Source: DATEOR01 sp046733475 (GTDB taxonomy: Bacteria; Actinomycetota; Thermoleophilia; Gaiellales; Gaiellaceae). Taken from it: DNA of 64,000 nt. Made by a program: the position numbers and the translations under genes. Positions 6,919 through 17,421 of the stretch are shown one piece after another. The stretch is from contig JBKPPF010000055.1 in NCBI GenBank assembly GCA_046733475.1, positions 1 to 64,000 of the forward strand, given 5' to 3'. Under the pieces are notes generated by a model. The model saw only the letters and a list, made by a program, of their open reading frames with translations, made no database searches and had not been told where the DNA came from. How positions within the stretch are numbered: position 1 is the stretch's first letter; each line of letters begins with the position of its first letter.

Positions 6919-7791
6919 CTAGAAGTGCTTCGCCAGCCAGGCGTGGACGTCCGCGATCCGCGCGATCTGCAGCGTGAGGTGGCCGTCCTCGTCGTAGACG
7001 TGCTCCTCCGCGCCGGGGATCCGCTGCGCGAGCCAGCGGCCGTGCGCGACCGGAACGAACTGATCCTGGGAGCCGTGCCAGACCTGAACTGGGACGCTGA
7101 CATCGTCGAACTCGAATCCCCAAGGCTTGACGAAGACGAAGTCGTCCTCGACCCAGCCGTCGACCCCGCTCCGCAGCGCCTCCCTGACCTGGTCGTGGAA
7201 GTACGTCGCCAGCTCCCCTGTCAAACAAGCGCGGTCAGCTGGACAGAGGAGCGACTCGAGGCTCTCGGCAATTCCCTCCGGACTAGCGGAGAGCATCGAA
7301 TCCCGTTGCTTCGTGAGGTACTCGCGCAACGGCCCCTCGCCCTCGAGGGTGGCGCCGAACTCATCGAGGTTGTCCTGGCCCATGCCCTCGAGCCAGTCGA
7401 GCTCGTCGGCGCCCCAGGGAGCCACGCTGGCGAGAGCCGCTACCGCAACCACGCGCCCGGGGCGAACCGCGTTCGCCAGCGCGTGCGGCCCGCCGCCCGA
7501 GCCGCCGTAAACGGCATAGCGTGCGACGCCGAGGGCGTCGGCGATGGCGGCGATGTCGTCGGCCGCATCCGCCGCCGTTCGGCCTGGATCCGGGTCGGAG
7601 CCCCCGTACCCGGGCCGGTCGTAGGCGATGAGCCGGATGCCTCGCTCACGGGCGTCCTCGACGACCTCGTGCCAGAAGAGCCGCGACCCCGGCGTCCCGT
7701 GCAGGCAGAAGACGGCGTGGCCTTCCGGATCGCCGGTCTCCGCAACGCAAACGGTGCGTCCGCCGACGTCTATGCGGTGCTCTTCCGTCAG
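6919..7791 (-). CDS. Alpha/beta hydrolase with apparent CTG start
   Basis: 290 aa alpha/beta hydrolase. The oxyanion motif LHGTPGS, the YDRPGYGGSDP strand and the nucleophile elbow YGGSGGG (Ser98), plus the C-terminal DGHLTLQ histidine, give a complete triad arrangement. The first ATG/GTG/TTG in the open frame is GTG 7452, which would delete the oxyanion and nucleophile segments. The frame upstream holds no canonical start, but CTG at 7791-7789 overlaps the TGA of the CBS gene as CTGA. This is the same 4-nt arrangement as GTGA between the two genes before it. The CTG start is inference; the family is clear. Substrate unknown. Confidence 0.88.
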   Translation of the reverse strand: MTEEHRIDVGGRTVCVAETGDPEGHAVFCLHGTPGSRLFWHEVVEDARERGIRLIAYDRPGYGGSDPDPGRTAADAADDIAAIADALGVARYAVYGGSGGGPHALANAVRPGRVVAVAALASVAPWGADELDWLEGMGQDNLDEFGATLEGEGPLREYLTKQRDSMLSASPEGIAESLESLLCPADRACLTGELATYFHDQVREALRSGVDGWVEDDFVFVKPWGFEFDDVSVPVQVWHGSQDQFVPVAHGRWLAQRIPGAEEHVYDEDGHLTLQIARIADVHAWLAKHF

Positions 7792-8182
7792 CTTTCCTCG
7801 AGGGGAGCCGGTGGCTCGTCCTCCGCGAGCCGCCGCGCGATGGGCTCTCGCGCGACCACGCCGAGCAGGCGCCCGTCGTCCGTGACAGGTAGCCGTTCCA
7901 CGTCGAGCTCGGCCATACGGTAGAGCGCCTCGTCGAGCGGAATGTCGGGGGAGATGGTGACGACGTCCTCTTCGGCGACCTCTCCGGCTGTCGCTGTCTC
8001 CAGGTCGACCCCCTTCGCGACCGCGGCGACGATGTTCTCGGCCCCGATGCAGCCGACGAGCTTTTCGCCGTCTGCAACGAGCACGCTCGACACGTTGGGA
8101 TGGGTCAGGAGCTCGGCCGCCTCGCGCGCATTCGCGTTCGCCTGCAGTACGAGCGGATCCGACATGAGGGCCTCGCGAACAA

Positions 8183-8186
<4 letters not shown>
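7788..8186 (-). CDS. CBS-domain pair protein
   Basis: 132 aa made of two CBS motifs (about 5-60 and 70-125). VSSVLVADGEKLVGCIGAENI and ERLPVTDDGRLLGVVARE are the typical strand-turn-strand of each. Such tandem CBS (Bateman) modules bind adenine nucleotides and regulate partners. The GTG start at 8186 overlaps the stop of the dehydrogenase (GTGA), so an adenylate-sensing role for the dehydrogenase operon is a reasonable guess. The internal ATG at 8165 would remove the first helix (VREALMSDP) and is less likely. Confidence 0.9.
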
Positions 8187-9475
<1,289 letters not shown>

Positions 9476-9494
9476 GCGCTCAGTCTATGCCGGT

Positions 9495-10988
9495 CTAGAC
9501 CTCGCTATGCACGACCTCCTCGTGGTCGGAGGGCTTGATTCCTTCGGCCTCGGACAGGCCGATCCCGATCCTGCGGGCCAGACCAGGATAGAAGAGCGTG
9601 ATGAGGATCCCGAGCAGGAGCCACCCGCCGACCATGAGGGGGAAGTTGTCGTACGGATACGCCGGCCTCGGCCACACGTTCTTGTAGATGACGTAGACGA
9701 GCGCGACGATCGCAAGGATCGGGACGATCACGCGCCAGAGCGCTTCGCGGCGGCCGAGGTGGAGGAACCTCATGGCTCCGAGGTTCACGACGATGTATGC
9801 GACCAGCATGCTGAGGACGCCGATCGTCCCCATGTAGAAGAACGCGTTCACGGACGTCGTCCCGTTGATGCGGAGTGCGACGCCGACGACGACGGCGAAA
9901 GCCATCACGGCGGCGAGCGAGACGATCGGTGCGCCGGTCCTCCGTGATGTGTCACCGAGCCGCGTCGTGACGAAGCCGTCGCGCCCCAAAGCGAACAGGA
10001 GCCTTGCCGCGCCGACCGCGCAGCCCAGCCCGCTGGCAAATGCGCTCAGCATCGCGCCGAGGTTGATCGCGTCGGCCATGCCGTCACCCACGTAGCTCTT
10101 CGAGAGCTCGTCAAGCGGCGCCGAGGAGCTCGAAAACGCGTCGATCCCGGCCTCATCGATGCCGAAGCCGAGCGACTGGCCGAGCATGACCAGCGTGTAG
10201 AAGATGCCGCAGAACCCGACCGCCACCGCGATGGCGAGCGGCACGTTGCGACGCGGGTTGTTGGTCTCCTCGCCGAGAGCGGCCGCTCCTTCGAAGCCGC
10301 CGAAGGAGAGGAAGCCGAAGACCGATGCGAACGCGACCGCACTCAACCCGACTCCCTCCGCCGGAACGAACGGCTTGAGCGTGAAGTCCTGCCCGTTGGG
10401 CGCGTTCCCGCCGATCACCTTCACGTAGATGACGATGATCAGGATGGTGACGAGCGCGACCGAGATCGCCTCGAAGCCGAGGAGCGAGCGTGTCACGGCC
10501 TTGATGTCGTTGTAGGCGAAGAGCCAGATGAGCGCGGCAGCGACGAGGGAGATAATCACCCAGTCGGGGTTGTCCCAGATCCCGATGCCGCTGAAGAACG
10601 ACTCGCCGAAGAGCCCGATCTCGGCGAAGTTGGCCGCGAGGAAGGCCGAGTACGTGCCGAGCAATGCCCAGCAGGCGAAGAAGCCCGCGCGGGGCCCGAG
10701 CGTCACGCCTGCGAGCGCGTAGGCCGAGCCGGCGTGGTTGAAGAAGCTCGTCAGGCGGATGAAGGCGTACGAGACGAGCGCGATCGCGATCGACGCCAGG
10801 AGAAATGCCAGGGGGACGGCCCGCCCGACGATGCCCGCCGGCGCAACGCCGTTCAGTGCCATCGCCGCGGTGGGCGCCATGATGCCGATCGAGATCGCGA
10901 AGGCCTCCCAGACGCGGAGCTCCCGGCGCAGGGTGCCACGAGGCCGCTCGGCCGCCGCAGTTGGTTCCGCAATCTCGCTCATCGTCAT
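9495..10988 (-). CDS. APC-superfamily amino-acid/polyamine permease
   Basis: 497 aa with about 12 membrane helices. The N-terminal LRVWEAFAISIGIMAPTAAMALNG, with its unwound helix-1 glycine pattern, and FGFLSFGGFEGAAALGEET (helix 6 region) are standard for APC transporters. Its ATG overlaps the stop of the amidase gene (ATGA), so the permease is coupled to acetamidase/formamidase. That suggests uptake of amino acids, amides or amines feeding the enzyme. Substrate cannot be read from sequence. Confidence 0.92.
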   Translation of the reverse strand: MTMSEIAEPTAAAERPRGTLRRELRVWEAFAISIGIMAPTAAMALNGVAPAGIVGRAVPLAFLLASIAIALVSYAFIRLTSFFNHAGSAYALAGVTLGPRAGFFACWALLGTYSAFLAANFAEIGLFGESFFSGIGIWDNPDWVIISLVAAALIWLFAYNDIKAVTRSLLGFEAISVALVTILIIVIYVKVIGGNAPNGQDFTLKPFVPAEGVGLSAVAFASVFGFLSFGGFEGAAALGEETNNPRRNVPLAIAVAVGFCGIFYTLVMLGQSLGFGIDEAGIDAFSSSSAPLDELSKSYVGDGMADAINLGAMLSAFASGLGCAVGAARLLFALGRDGFVTTRLGDTSRRTGAPIVSLAAVMAFAVVVGVALRINGTTSVNAFFYMGTIGVLSMLVAYIVVNLGAMRFLHLGRREALWRVIVPILAIVALVYVIYKNVWPRPAYPYDNFPLMVGGWLLLGILITLFYPGLARRIGIGLSEAEGIKPSDHEEVVHSEV

Positions 10989-11941
10989 CTACCTCCTTCG
11001 AAGATGGCTTCCGGGATGAATGCGCCGACGACCCAGTTGGGCGCGTCGACGACCTCGTGGATGCGCAGGTCGGCGGCAACGCTCGCCACGGCGTAGGCCT
11101 CCTCGCGCTCGAGCCCGTACCGGTCGCCGAGGTGGGCGATCGTCGCGCGGACGGCGTCGCGCGAGGCTTCCATCAGGTCGGGCCCGACTCCGGTGCAGAC
11201 GTGGAAGCTCGTCCGCGCGTCCTCCACCCCCGCGCCGGCCGGCAGGTGGAACTGCGGCGCCTCGATCGAGAGGTCGCACCGAACCGTGAGCCGGAGGATC
11301 ACGTCCATGGCGGTCTCGATCGCCGTGCCGCAGACCTCGCCGTCGCCCTGGGCTGCGTGCGTGTCGCCGAGGGAGAACAGTGCTCCCTCGACGCCGACAG
11401 GCAGGAAGAGGCTGACCCCGGTGCGGAGATGCTTGACGTCCATGTTCCCGCCGAAGCGGGACGGCGGCACGATCGAATGTTCGCCGGACTCGGGCATAGC
11501 GACCCCGAGCGTGCCCGGGAAGGGCCGGTGCGGAAGCGTGACCCTTTCCCCGAAGCGCACCTTGCCCGCGGCCGCGTCGACCTCGGAGATCCGCAGCCAC
11601 GGGTCCAGGAACTCGTCCGCGAGGAGACCGAAGCCGGGGATGATCGCCGTCCAGCCCCAGTCCTTTGCGTCGAACGCGAGGAGCTCGGCCTCGAGCACGT
11701 CCCCCGGCTGGGCGCCCTTGACGAAGATCGGGCCGCTGACCGGGTTCACGTGCGAAAAGTCGAGCTTCGCAACGTCCTCGGCACCGGAGCCTTTGTGGAT
11801 CTGCTCGTCCGATGCATCGCGCACGTGCAGCTGCACGGATTCGCCCGACTCGATCTCGAGCGCAGGCTCGATCGAGTTGTCCCAGCTGTAATTGAACGCG
11901 TCCGGTGGTACGTCGTGGATGGACGCCATCGGCGGGATCAT
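10985..11941 (-). CDS. Acetamidase/formamidase family protein
   Basis: 318 aa, FmdA/AmdA family, hydrolysing short amides to acid plus ammonia. HPRPFPGTLGVAMPESGEHS, RFGGNMDVKHLRTGVSLFLPV and GDTHAAQGDGEVCGTAIE are the conserved blocks. Of the two in-frame ATGs (11941, 11929), neither has a clear ribosome site; the longer frame upstream reads as shadow of the NfeD-like gene. The stop overlaps the permease start. With the dehydrogenase cluster downstream, the region could supply ammonia from amides. Confidence 0.9.
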   Translation of the reverse strand: MIPPMASIHDVPPDAFNYSWDNSIEPALEIESGESVQLHVRDASDEQIHKGSGAEDVAKLDFSHVNPVSGPIFVKGAQPGDVLEAELLAFDAKDWGWTAIIPGFGLLADEFLDPWLRISEVDAAAGKVRFGERVTLPHRPFPGTLGVAMPESGEHSIVPPSRFGGNMDVKHLRTGVSLFLPVGVEGALFSLGDTHAAQGDGEVCGTAIETAMDVILRLTVRCDLSIEAPQFHLPAGAGVEDARTSFHVCTGVGPDLMEASRDAVRATIAHLGDRYGLEREEAYAVASVAADLRIHEVVDAPNWVVGAFIPEAIFEGGR

Positions 11942-11946
11942 GCACG

Positions 11947-12267
11947 CTATTCGGGCTCGACGAGAAGGGTCAGGCCGTCGCGCTCGACCACCCGCACCCA
12001 GGCCCCCTGGTCCGCCCCGTCCTCGCAGCGCGCGCGCCAGAGCTCTCCCTGGATGCGCACCTGCCCCTCCGGCCGGCATGCGGACGCCACTTCGGCCCGC
12101 GCGCCGAGCATGGTCTCGGCGCCCATCTTCACGCGGTGGCGCTGGGAGAGCCAGATCCAGAAGAACGTCTCGCCGATCTCGATCACGGCCGCCACGCCGA
12201 CGAGTACGAGACCCCACGGTGCGGGAACGACGAAGACGGCGAGGACGACCGCGAGAACGAAGATCAT
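11947..12267 (-). CDS. NfeD-like membrane protein
   Basis: 106 aa. Two N-terminal hydrophobic helices (about 1-40, MIFVLAVVLAVFVVPAPWGLVLVGVA...) are followed by an OB-like beta domain (GARAEVASACRPEGQVRIQGELWRARC... GAWVRVVERDGLTLLVEP). That is the layout of short NfeD/NfeD2 proteins. These normally partner SPFH/stomatin proteins, but no stomatin gene is nearby. It ends 5 nt before the amidase start and may be the first gene of that operon. Confidence 0.78.
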   Translation of the reverse strand: MIFVLAVVLAVFVVPAPWGLVLVGVAAVIEIGETFFWIWLSQRHRVKMGAETMLGARAEVASACRPEGQVRIQGELWRARCEDGADQGAWVRVVERDGLTLLVEPE

Positions 12268-12303
12268 GTCGCGGGTTGAACGGCCGCCCGCTTTTTCGGG
12301 ATC

Positions 12304-13221
12304 ATGGGACCTGCATTGGATCAGGTAGCCGCGTTCCTGGCGATTCTCGCCTCCTTCTCGTTCGCCCTGGCGGCGACGCTCTGGCAACGGGCGACGGTCG
12401 GTTCCCACATCGCCGGGGGAAGCCCGAGAGCCTTCGCCAAGCTTTTGACGAACACAGTCTGGCTCGTCGGTCTCGGCGCCCAGATGGTGGGTGTGCTCCT
12501 ACAGGCGGCGGCGCTCGACCGCGGGCGGGTCGCGATCATCCAGCCGCTGCTCGTCACGACGGTCATCTGGGCGATGCCGCTCGGGTACTTCCTGACGAAC
12601 CAGACGATCACACGGCGGCACATCCTCGGCGCGGTCGTCGTCGTCGCCGGGCTCGCCGTTTTCGCAAGCTTCGGCGACCCGGCAGGCGGCGTGGACAACG
12701 CGCCCGGCTCAGCATGGCTCTCCGCGTTCGTCGTCCTCGGAACGATCTGCGCCTGTCTTCTTCTCTTCGGACGCCGAGGCGATGTCTCCGCTCAGGCCGC
12801 GGTCTACGGCACGATCGCCGGGATCATGTACGGGGTGTCGGCGACCTTGATGAAACCGGTCGTCGAGCAACTGCATTCGGACGGCGCGGCGAGCGTCCTC
12901 GAGGGCTGGGAGCTCTGGATGATGGCGATCGGCGGGCTGGGCGGCTTCTACATCCAGCAGATCTCACTAGCGACGGGCAAGCTCGTCACGTCCGTGGCCA
13001 CGGTCTCGGTGACGAACCCGGTGGTCAGCGTCATGCTCGGCGTTCTCGTGCTCGAGGAGCGGCTCGACCAGCCGCCGGCCTGGCATGTCGTTCTCGCCAT
13101 CCTCGGCCTCGCACTCGCGCTCTTCGGCGCGGTGCTGATCGCATCTGTCTCCGAAGGAGCCCGGGAGGCCGAGGAGCCGGCCGATCGCCCGGCCGCTCCT
13201 CCCCACCCGCAGACGGCCTAG
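12304..13221 (+). CDS. EamA/DMT-superfamily transporter
   Basis: 305 aa with ten predicted membrane helices in two five-helix halves, the usual EamA layout. The first half ends at LGAVVVVAGLAVFASFG and the second at LEERLDQPPAWHVVLAILGLALALFGAVLI, a recognisable DMT C-terminal motif. Likely a drug or metabolite exporter or importer; substrate unknown. Transcribed divergently from the NfeD-like operon and convergent with the next membrane gene. Confidence 0.9.
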   Translation: MGPALDQVAAFLAILASFSFALAATLWQRATVGSHIAGGSPRAFAKLLTNTVWLVGLGAQMVGVLLQAAALDRGRVAIIQPLLVTTVIWAMPLGYFLTNQTITRRHILGAVVVVAGLAVFASFGDPAGGVDNAPGSAWLSAFVVLGTICACLLLFGRRGDVSAQAAVYGTIAGIMYGVSATLMKPVVEQLHSDGAASVLEGWELWMMAIGGLGGFYIQQISLATGKLVTSVATVSVTNPVVSVMLGVLVLEERLDQPPAWHVVLAILGLALALFGAVLIASVSEGAREAEEPADRPAAPPHPQTA

Positions 13222-13228
13222 CTCGACC

Positions 13229-13864
13229 TCAGACCGAGATCTCCACCGGGGACGTGCTCAGCCAGATCGCCGTGCCGAAGAAGATGAGCCATCCGAGAGC
13301 GAGAAGCGCCTCACGCTGCCGCTCCTCGTGGAGCTTCGTCGAGATCCCCGCAAAGAAGAGCGCGGACGCGAGCATGACCACCGCAAGAACGTAGTTATCC
13401 GCGCGCTGGTTGGCGGACTCCGCGTCGTTCGAGTGCTCGCCTGCCTGCGCGTTCAGCTCGGAGCTTCGGAGCGACTCGGAGACCCGGTACTCCGGCATGG
13501 CGAATGGGGTCAGCGGTGCGTCTGGGTTCGTGAACGGCTTCGTCGCGAGCCACGCGTCGAACGCCGGCTCGAACTCCGGCCGGAAGCGGCGGCGGTAGAA
13601 GGCTGCGAGTTCGTCATCCCCAGTCAGGTGCGCATCGGTCCACTGGACGAACGTGGCGATGTCGACCTGCGTCAGCTGGCCCGCGTGAGTGGCCGCTTCA
13701 GACGACTCGATGCGCGCCGCCGTCGCCTTGCTCGTGCTCACCGCCTGCTCGCCTCTCCACTGGGTGGACTGGTAGGTGCTCCACGCCGTCGCGACGGCGG
13801 CAACGGCGAGCAGGACGGTGGAGAACAGCTCGACCAGCTGCTGCCGTCTGCTCAACGGCTCCAT
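13229..13864 (-). CDS. Hypothetical membrane protein
   Basis: 211 aa. One N-terminal membrane helix (about 12-30, ELFSTVLLAVAAVATAWSTY) is followed by a long soluble region (about 31-140, with QWRGEQAV and WLATKPFTNPDAPLTPFAMPEY). Two C-terminal membrane helices then follow (YVLAVVMLASALFFAGIS, ALLALGWLIFFGTAIWL). No family name recalled. The start ATG overlaps by one base the stop of the channel-like gene, so they are coupled and may form a complex. Confidence 0.75.
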   Translation of the reverse strand: MEPLSRRQQLVELFSTVLLAVAAVATAWSTYQSTQWRGEQAVSTSKATAARIESSEAATHAGQLTQVDIATFVQWTDAHLTGDDELAAFYRRRFRPEFEPAFDAWLATKPFTNPDAPLTPFAMPEYRVSESLRSSELNAQAGEHSNDAESANQRADNYVLAVVMLASALFFAGISTKLHEERQREALLALGWLIFFGTAIWLSTSPVEISV

Positions 13865-14550
13865 CAGGAGAAGACGTTGACCGCGCGAGCGATCACGAGT
13901 CCGACGACCGTCAGCGAGATGAGCGACTGCAACGCCATCGTGAGCTTCGCCCACCAGGCCATGGGCATCACATCAGTGGGGCTGAATGCCGTGGACGTCG
14001 TCAGCCCGAGGATGAGGTAGTCGACGTACTGTGGACTCCACCCGGGTGGCGCGAGCTCGGGGCTCATCTGCTGCGTGAAGGCGAAGTCCGGATACGCACG
14101 TTCTGCCCGGTAGCGCGCGAGCGGCCCGCCGCTGTCCATGAGCCAGTAGAAGAGGCTGAAGACGAGGACGTTACCGAGCCAGATCACCGCGCCCGAGGCG
14201 AGGAGATCGCTCGCAGAGTTGGTCACCTTCGTGCCCTCGACAAGGTCGACGATCAGCTTCACCGTCGAGGTGAGCGCGGCACAGCCGAGCAGGCTTACCA
14301 GTGCGATCGCGAGCCGCCTGAGCCAGCGCCTGCGCCCGGCCACTCTCGCCGGGTCCGCCGCGAGCAGAAGCACCAGCAATCCGATCTCTATGGCCGGGAG
14401 CAGCCAGTCCGGCCCCAGGGACGAACGGTGCGGTACCGCGAGCCGCAGGATGATCGACACGGCGATGAAGAAGCCGAGCGTGACGGCGATCGGCCAGCGG
14501 GGCTCGAGGATGAGCCGCTCCTCGCGCGGCCCGGACGGGGCACCTGTCAC
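13864..14550 (-). CDS. Membrane protein with potassium-channel-like C-terminal tail
   Basis: 228 aa with six hydrophobic segments. The last 55 residues resemble a two-helix ion-channel pore module: an outer helix, then YVDYLILGLTTSTAFSPTDV, then MPMAWWAKLTMALQSLISLTVVGLVIARAVNVF as inner helix. Where a potassium channel has TVGYGD-x-x-P it has STAFSPTDVMP, so the filter is changed. I recall DUF1345-like homologues with this end, but the function is unknown. It overlaps the DHA2 transporter stop by 4 nt and the next gene by 1 nt. Confidence 0.75.
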   Translation of the reverse strand: MTGAPSGPREERLILEPRWPIAVTLGFFIAVSIILRLAVPHRSSLGPDWLLPAIEIGLLVLLLAADPARVAGRRRWLRRLAIALVSLLGCAALTSTVKLIVDLVEGTKVTNSASDLLASGAVIWLGNVLVFSLFYWLMDSGGPLARYRAERAYPDFAFTQQMSPELAPPGWSPQYVDYLILGLTTSTAFSPTDVMPMAWWAKLTMALQSLISLTVVGLVIARAVNVFS

Positions 14551-16163
14551 GCGGGGCTCGGTGTCGCAGGAGCCGCTCCGGGTTCCTGCTGCGCGGCCAT
14601 CACGTTCTCGCCCTGATAGGCGGCGAGCAGTTCCTGCTCACGCGCGAAGCGCGGGAAGAAGCGCGCGACGATCACTGCCCCGAGAAGCACCGCCACGATC
14701 CCGGCGATGTAGGCCCACTGGTCTCCCTGCAGGAACGAGGTCTTCGCGGCTGCGGTGATCTGACTCGCGTGCTGCGGATACTCCTGCGCGATCGCCTCCG
14801 CGCCGTCGAAGGACTTCGTGAGCTGGCCGGCCACGTTATCCGAGACGGACTGGTTCGAAGCGGCAATCTGGCTCGAGGCAGCCGACGCGTAGCCCGCGGT
14901 CAGAAGCGCGCCGAAGATGGACTGCATCACCGCGCCGCCGAGATCGCGCTGAAGGTCTGCGGTGCCGGACGCCATCCCCGCCCGCCGCACGGGCACGGAA
15001 CCGGTCAGCGAGTGCGAGGCGGGAGTGCCGGCGAGCCCGACCCCGATTCCGACGAGGGCGTAGCCGAGTCCCACCTTCCAGTAGGAGATGTCTTCCTTCC
15101 AGAGGATGAGCATCGTGATGAAGCCGAGGACGACGAAGACATAGCCGAAGAGAAGGGTCAAACGGGCCCCTCGCACCTCGACGAGCTTCGCCGAGCGGGG
15201 CGCGACGAGTACCATGCAGAACGCTGCGGGCAGGATCGCGAGGCCGGCTTCCAGCGTCGAGTAGCCGAGGACGTTCTGCAGGAACTGCTGGCCGACGAAC
15301 ATGGCTCCCATCAGCGAGCCGAATACGATGATCCCCGCGCACGCTGCGACCCAGAACGGCGGGCGCGCCGCGACGTCGAGGTCGTAGAGCGGGTTGGGAG
15401 CCCGGCGCTGGCGGACGCAGAAGAGGGCGAGCGCGGCCAGCGCGACGAGGGCGAGTGCAATCGTCAGCGTTCCCTTGTTCGGAACCGGCGCGAAGTTGAT
15501 GGAGAGGATCAGCGCGCCCACGAGGACGAGCGAAAGGATTCCGCCCAGATTGTCGACTTGCTCGGTGCTCTCGTTCACGTGGGATGGGACCAGCAGCAAG
15601 GCCATGACAATCGCGACGACCGCGAGCGGCAAGGTCAGGAGGAACACCGAGCCCCACCAGAAGTGCTCGAGGAGAAATCCCGAGCAGAGCGGACCGAGCG
15701 CGGCGATCGCCCCGCCGATTCCCGACCAGAGCGCGATCGCTTTCGTCCTTCCGGGGCCTGCCCAAAGCGCCGTGATGAGCGCGAGCGTCGTCGGATAGGC
15801 CATGCCGGCGGCGAAGCCGCCGCCGATGCGGGCGACAATGAGCACGATGTCCGATGGCGCCCACGCGGCGACGAGCGAGGCCGGGATCGCGAGGGCGGTG
15901 CCGGCGATCAGCATCAGCTTGCGGCCGTAGCGGTCTCCCAGCGCCCCGAGCCAGAGAACCGAGCAGGCCAGCCCCAGCGAGTACCCGACCGCGACGAGAT
16001 CGAGCGCCGTCTGGCTCGAGTCGAAGTGCTCGCCGATCGAGGGCAGCGCGACGTTCGCCACGGCCAGATTGAGATTCGCGACCGCTGCGACGAGGATCAG
16101 GGCCGTCAGGACGAGCCCGCCCCGGGCGGGAGCGGTCGTACCTCGGTCGGCGGCCGCGTTCAT
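14547..16163 (-). CDS. MFS transporter, DHA2 (14-helix) family
   Basis: 538 aa with 14 predicted helices, the size of DHA2 drug:proton antiporters (EmrB/QacA type). LGALGDRYGRKLMLIAG after helix 2 is the MFS motif A, and GPLCSGFLLEHFWWGSVFLL is motif C of antiporters. The long loop before the last helix (AASSQIAASNQSVSDNVAGQL...) is typical of DHA2. Probably exports toxic compounds. It follows the upstream MFS gene by 9 nt and overlaps the channel-like gene by 4 nt, so it lies inside a four-gene membrane operon. Confidence 0.9.
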   Translation of the reverse strand: MNAAADRGTTAPARGGLVLTALILVAAVANLNLAVANVALPSIGEHFDSSQTALDLVAVGYSLGLACSVLWLGALGDRYGRKLMLIAGTALAIPASLVAAWAPSDIVLIVARIGGGFAAGMAYPTTLALITALWAGPGRTKAIALWSGIGGAIAALGPLCSGFLLEHFWWGSVFLLTLPLAVVAIVMALLLVPSHVNESTEQVDNLGGILSLVLVGALILSINFAPVPNKGTLTIALALVALAALALFCVRQRRAPNPLYDLDVAARPPFWVAACAGIIVFGSLMGAMFVGQQFLQNVLGYSTLEAGLAILPAAFCMVLVAPRSAKLVEVRGARLTLLFGYVFVVLGFITMLILWKEDISYWKVGLGYALVGIGVGLAGTPASHSLTGSVPVRRAGMASGTADLQRDLGGAVMQSIFGALLTAGYASAASSQIAASNQSVSDNVAGQLTKSFDGAEAIAQEYPQHASQITAAAKTSFLQGDQWAYIAGIVAVLLGAVIVARFFPRFAREQELLAAYQGENVMAAQQEPGAAPATPSPA

Positions 16164-16172
16164 CGGTCCACC

Positions 16173-17369
16173 CTAATCCGCGGGAGCGAGCCGGGAAACC
16201 GGAGCACGAGTCACCCCGAACGACACGAGCCCCATGGCAATCGCGATCCCGGCGCTGAACGCGTAGACCGTCGGAAGCGACACCCCGCTGTCGAGAAGTG
16301 GCCCCACGCCGAAGGCAGCGACGCCGTAGCCCAGCTGGTAGAAGGCTATGACTCCTCCCGCGAGGCCGGCCGCGAACGCCGAGAGTTCGTCCTGCCCGAA
16401 CCCGATCGTCAGCGGCAGGAGCGCCGAGCAGCCCAGCCCGGCCAGGCCGAAGGCCGCGATTCCCGCTGCGGTCGAGCCGTCCGGCAGGAGGGAGATGAGC
16501 ACGAACGTGCTCGCGAGCAAAAACGGGAGGGCGTGGTAGGTGGTGCGGAGCGGGAGCCAGCGGTCGATTGCCGCGAAGAGAACGCGCCCGACTGTGACCA
16601 TGGCCCAGAAGGCCGTCAGCGCGACCGCGGCCGTTGTGGTCGAGGCGCCGAGCTCGCTGGTCATGTCCAGCTGGGACCAGTTTCCGTTGACGGTCTCGCA
16701 CACGCCGTAGAGAACGGCAAAGCCCGCGTACATCCAGAAGCGGGCCGGGATCCCCGTCGTCGTCGGCGCCGGGCCGATCGCCGAGGGCGCCTCCGTCCCG
16801 AGAGGAAGCGGGAGGCTTCTCAAAACGAGCAGGGAGATCAAAATCGCAGAGGTCAGCGGAAGGCCCCACCAGAAGCCGAGCCCCACGAAGATCGCCACGA
16901 AAACCGGCGCGAGCGCGGTTCCGAGCCCCAGGAGCGCGTTCAGAACGAGAACCGACGAGGCGACGCTCTCTGGATGGAAAGCGGCAGTCAGCGTGTTGAG
17001 TGCAGGAACAGTGAGGCCGAAACCGGCTCCGAGAAAAGCGGTCGCTACGAGAAGCAGCGGAAAGGCGACGGCTGTGTTCGACTCGAAGAACTGACTGAGG
17101 ATGAGCAGCGCCATCGAGACCAGGCCGCAAGCCAGACCGGCCACGTAGACCCGCTTCGTCCCCAGCCGCTTCGTAAGCGATGCGGCAAGCAGCGACGCAG
17201 TGATCGCCGTCGCCACCTGCGGGAGAAAGAGCACGCCGTACTGCGTGTTGGAAAGGTCGTACTCGTCAGGGTCGGTGAAGATCGTGCTCGCAGCCGGAAA
17301 CGTGACCAGCACGATTCCCTGGACAGCACCGGCAGCGTAGACGACGGAGTTCTCGGCACGTGTCGCCAC
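16173..17369 (-). CDS. MFS transporter
   Basis: 398 aa with 12 predicted helices. It starts MATRAENSVVYAAGAVQGIVLVTFPAAS, resembling the CynX/NarK-like or sugar-type MFS with a short N-terminus; LLAASLTKRLGTKRVYVAG is motif A. Substrate unknown. First gene of the leftward membrane operon that ends at 13229. Its 5' end faces the MalT-like regulator, and a perfect palindrome lies 53 bp upstream, so control by that regulator is plausible. Confidence 0.88.
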   Translation of the reverse strand: MATRAENSVVYAAGAVQGIVLVTFPAASTIFTDPDEYDLSNTQYGVLFLPQVATAITASLLAASLTKRLGTKRVYVAGLACGLVSMALLILSQFFESNTAVAFPLLLVATAFLGAGFGLTVPALNTLTAAFHPESVASSVLVLNALLGLGTALAPVFVAIFVGLGFWWGLPLTSAILISLLVLRSLPLPLGTEAPSAIGPAPTTTGIPARFWMYAGFAVLYGVCETVNGNWSQLDMTSELGASTTTAAVALTAFWAMVTVGRVLFAAIDRWLPLRTTYHALPFLLASTFVLISLLPDGSTAAGIAAFGLAGLGCSALLPLTIGFGQDELSAFAAGLAGGVIAFYQLGYGVAAFGVGPLLDSGVSLPTVYAFSAGIAIAMGLVSFGVTRAPVSRLAPAD

Positions 17370-17421
17370 GGCGCCAGCGAGTTTCGTTTATCGGTAGGTG
17401 AGCGGCGCCGGGCAGTTCCGG

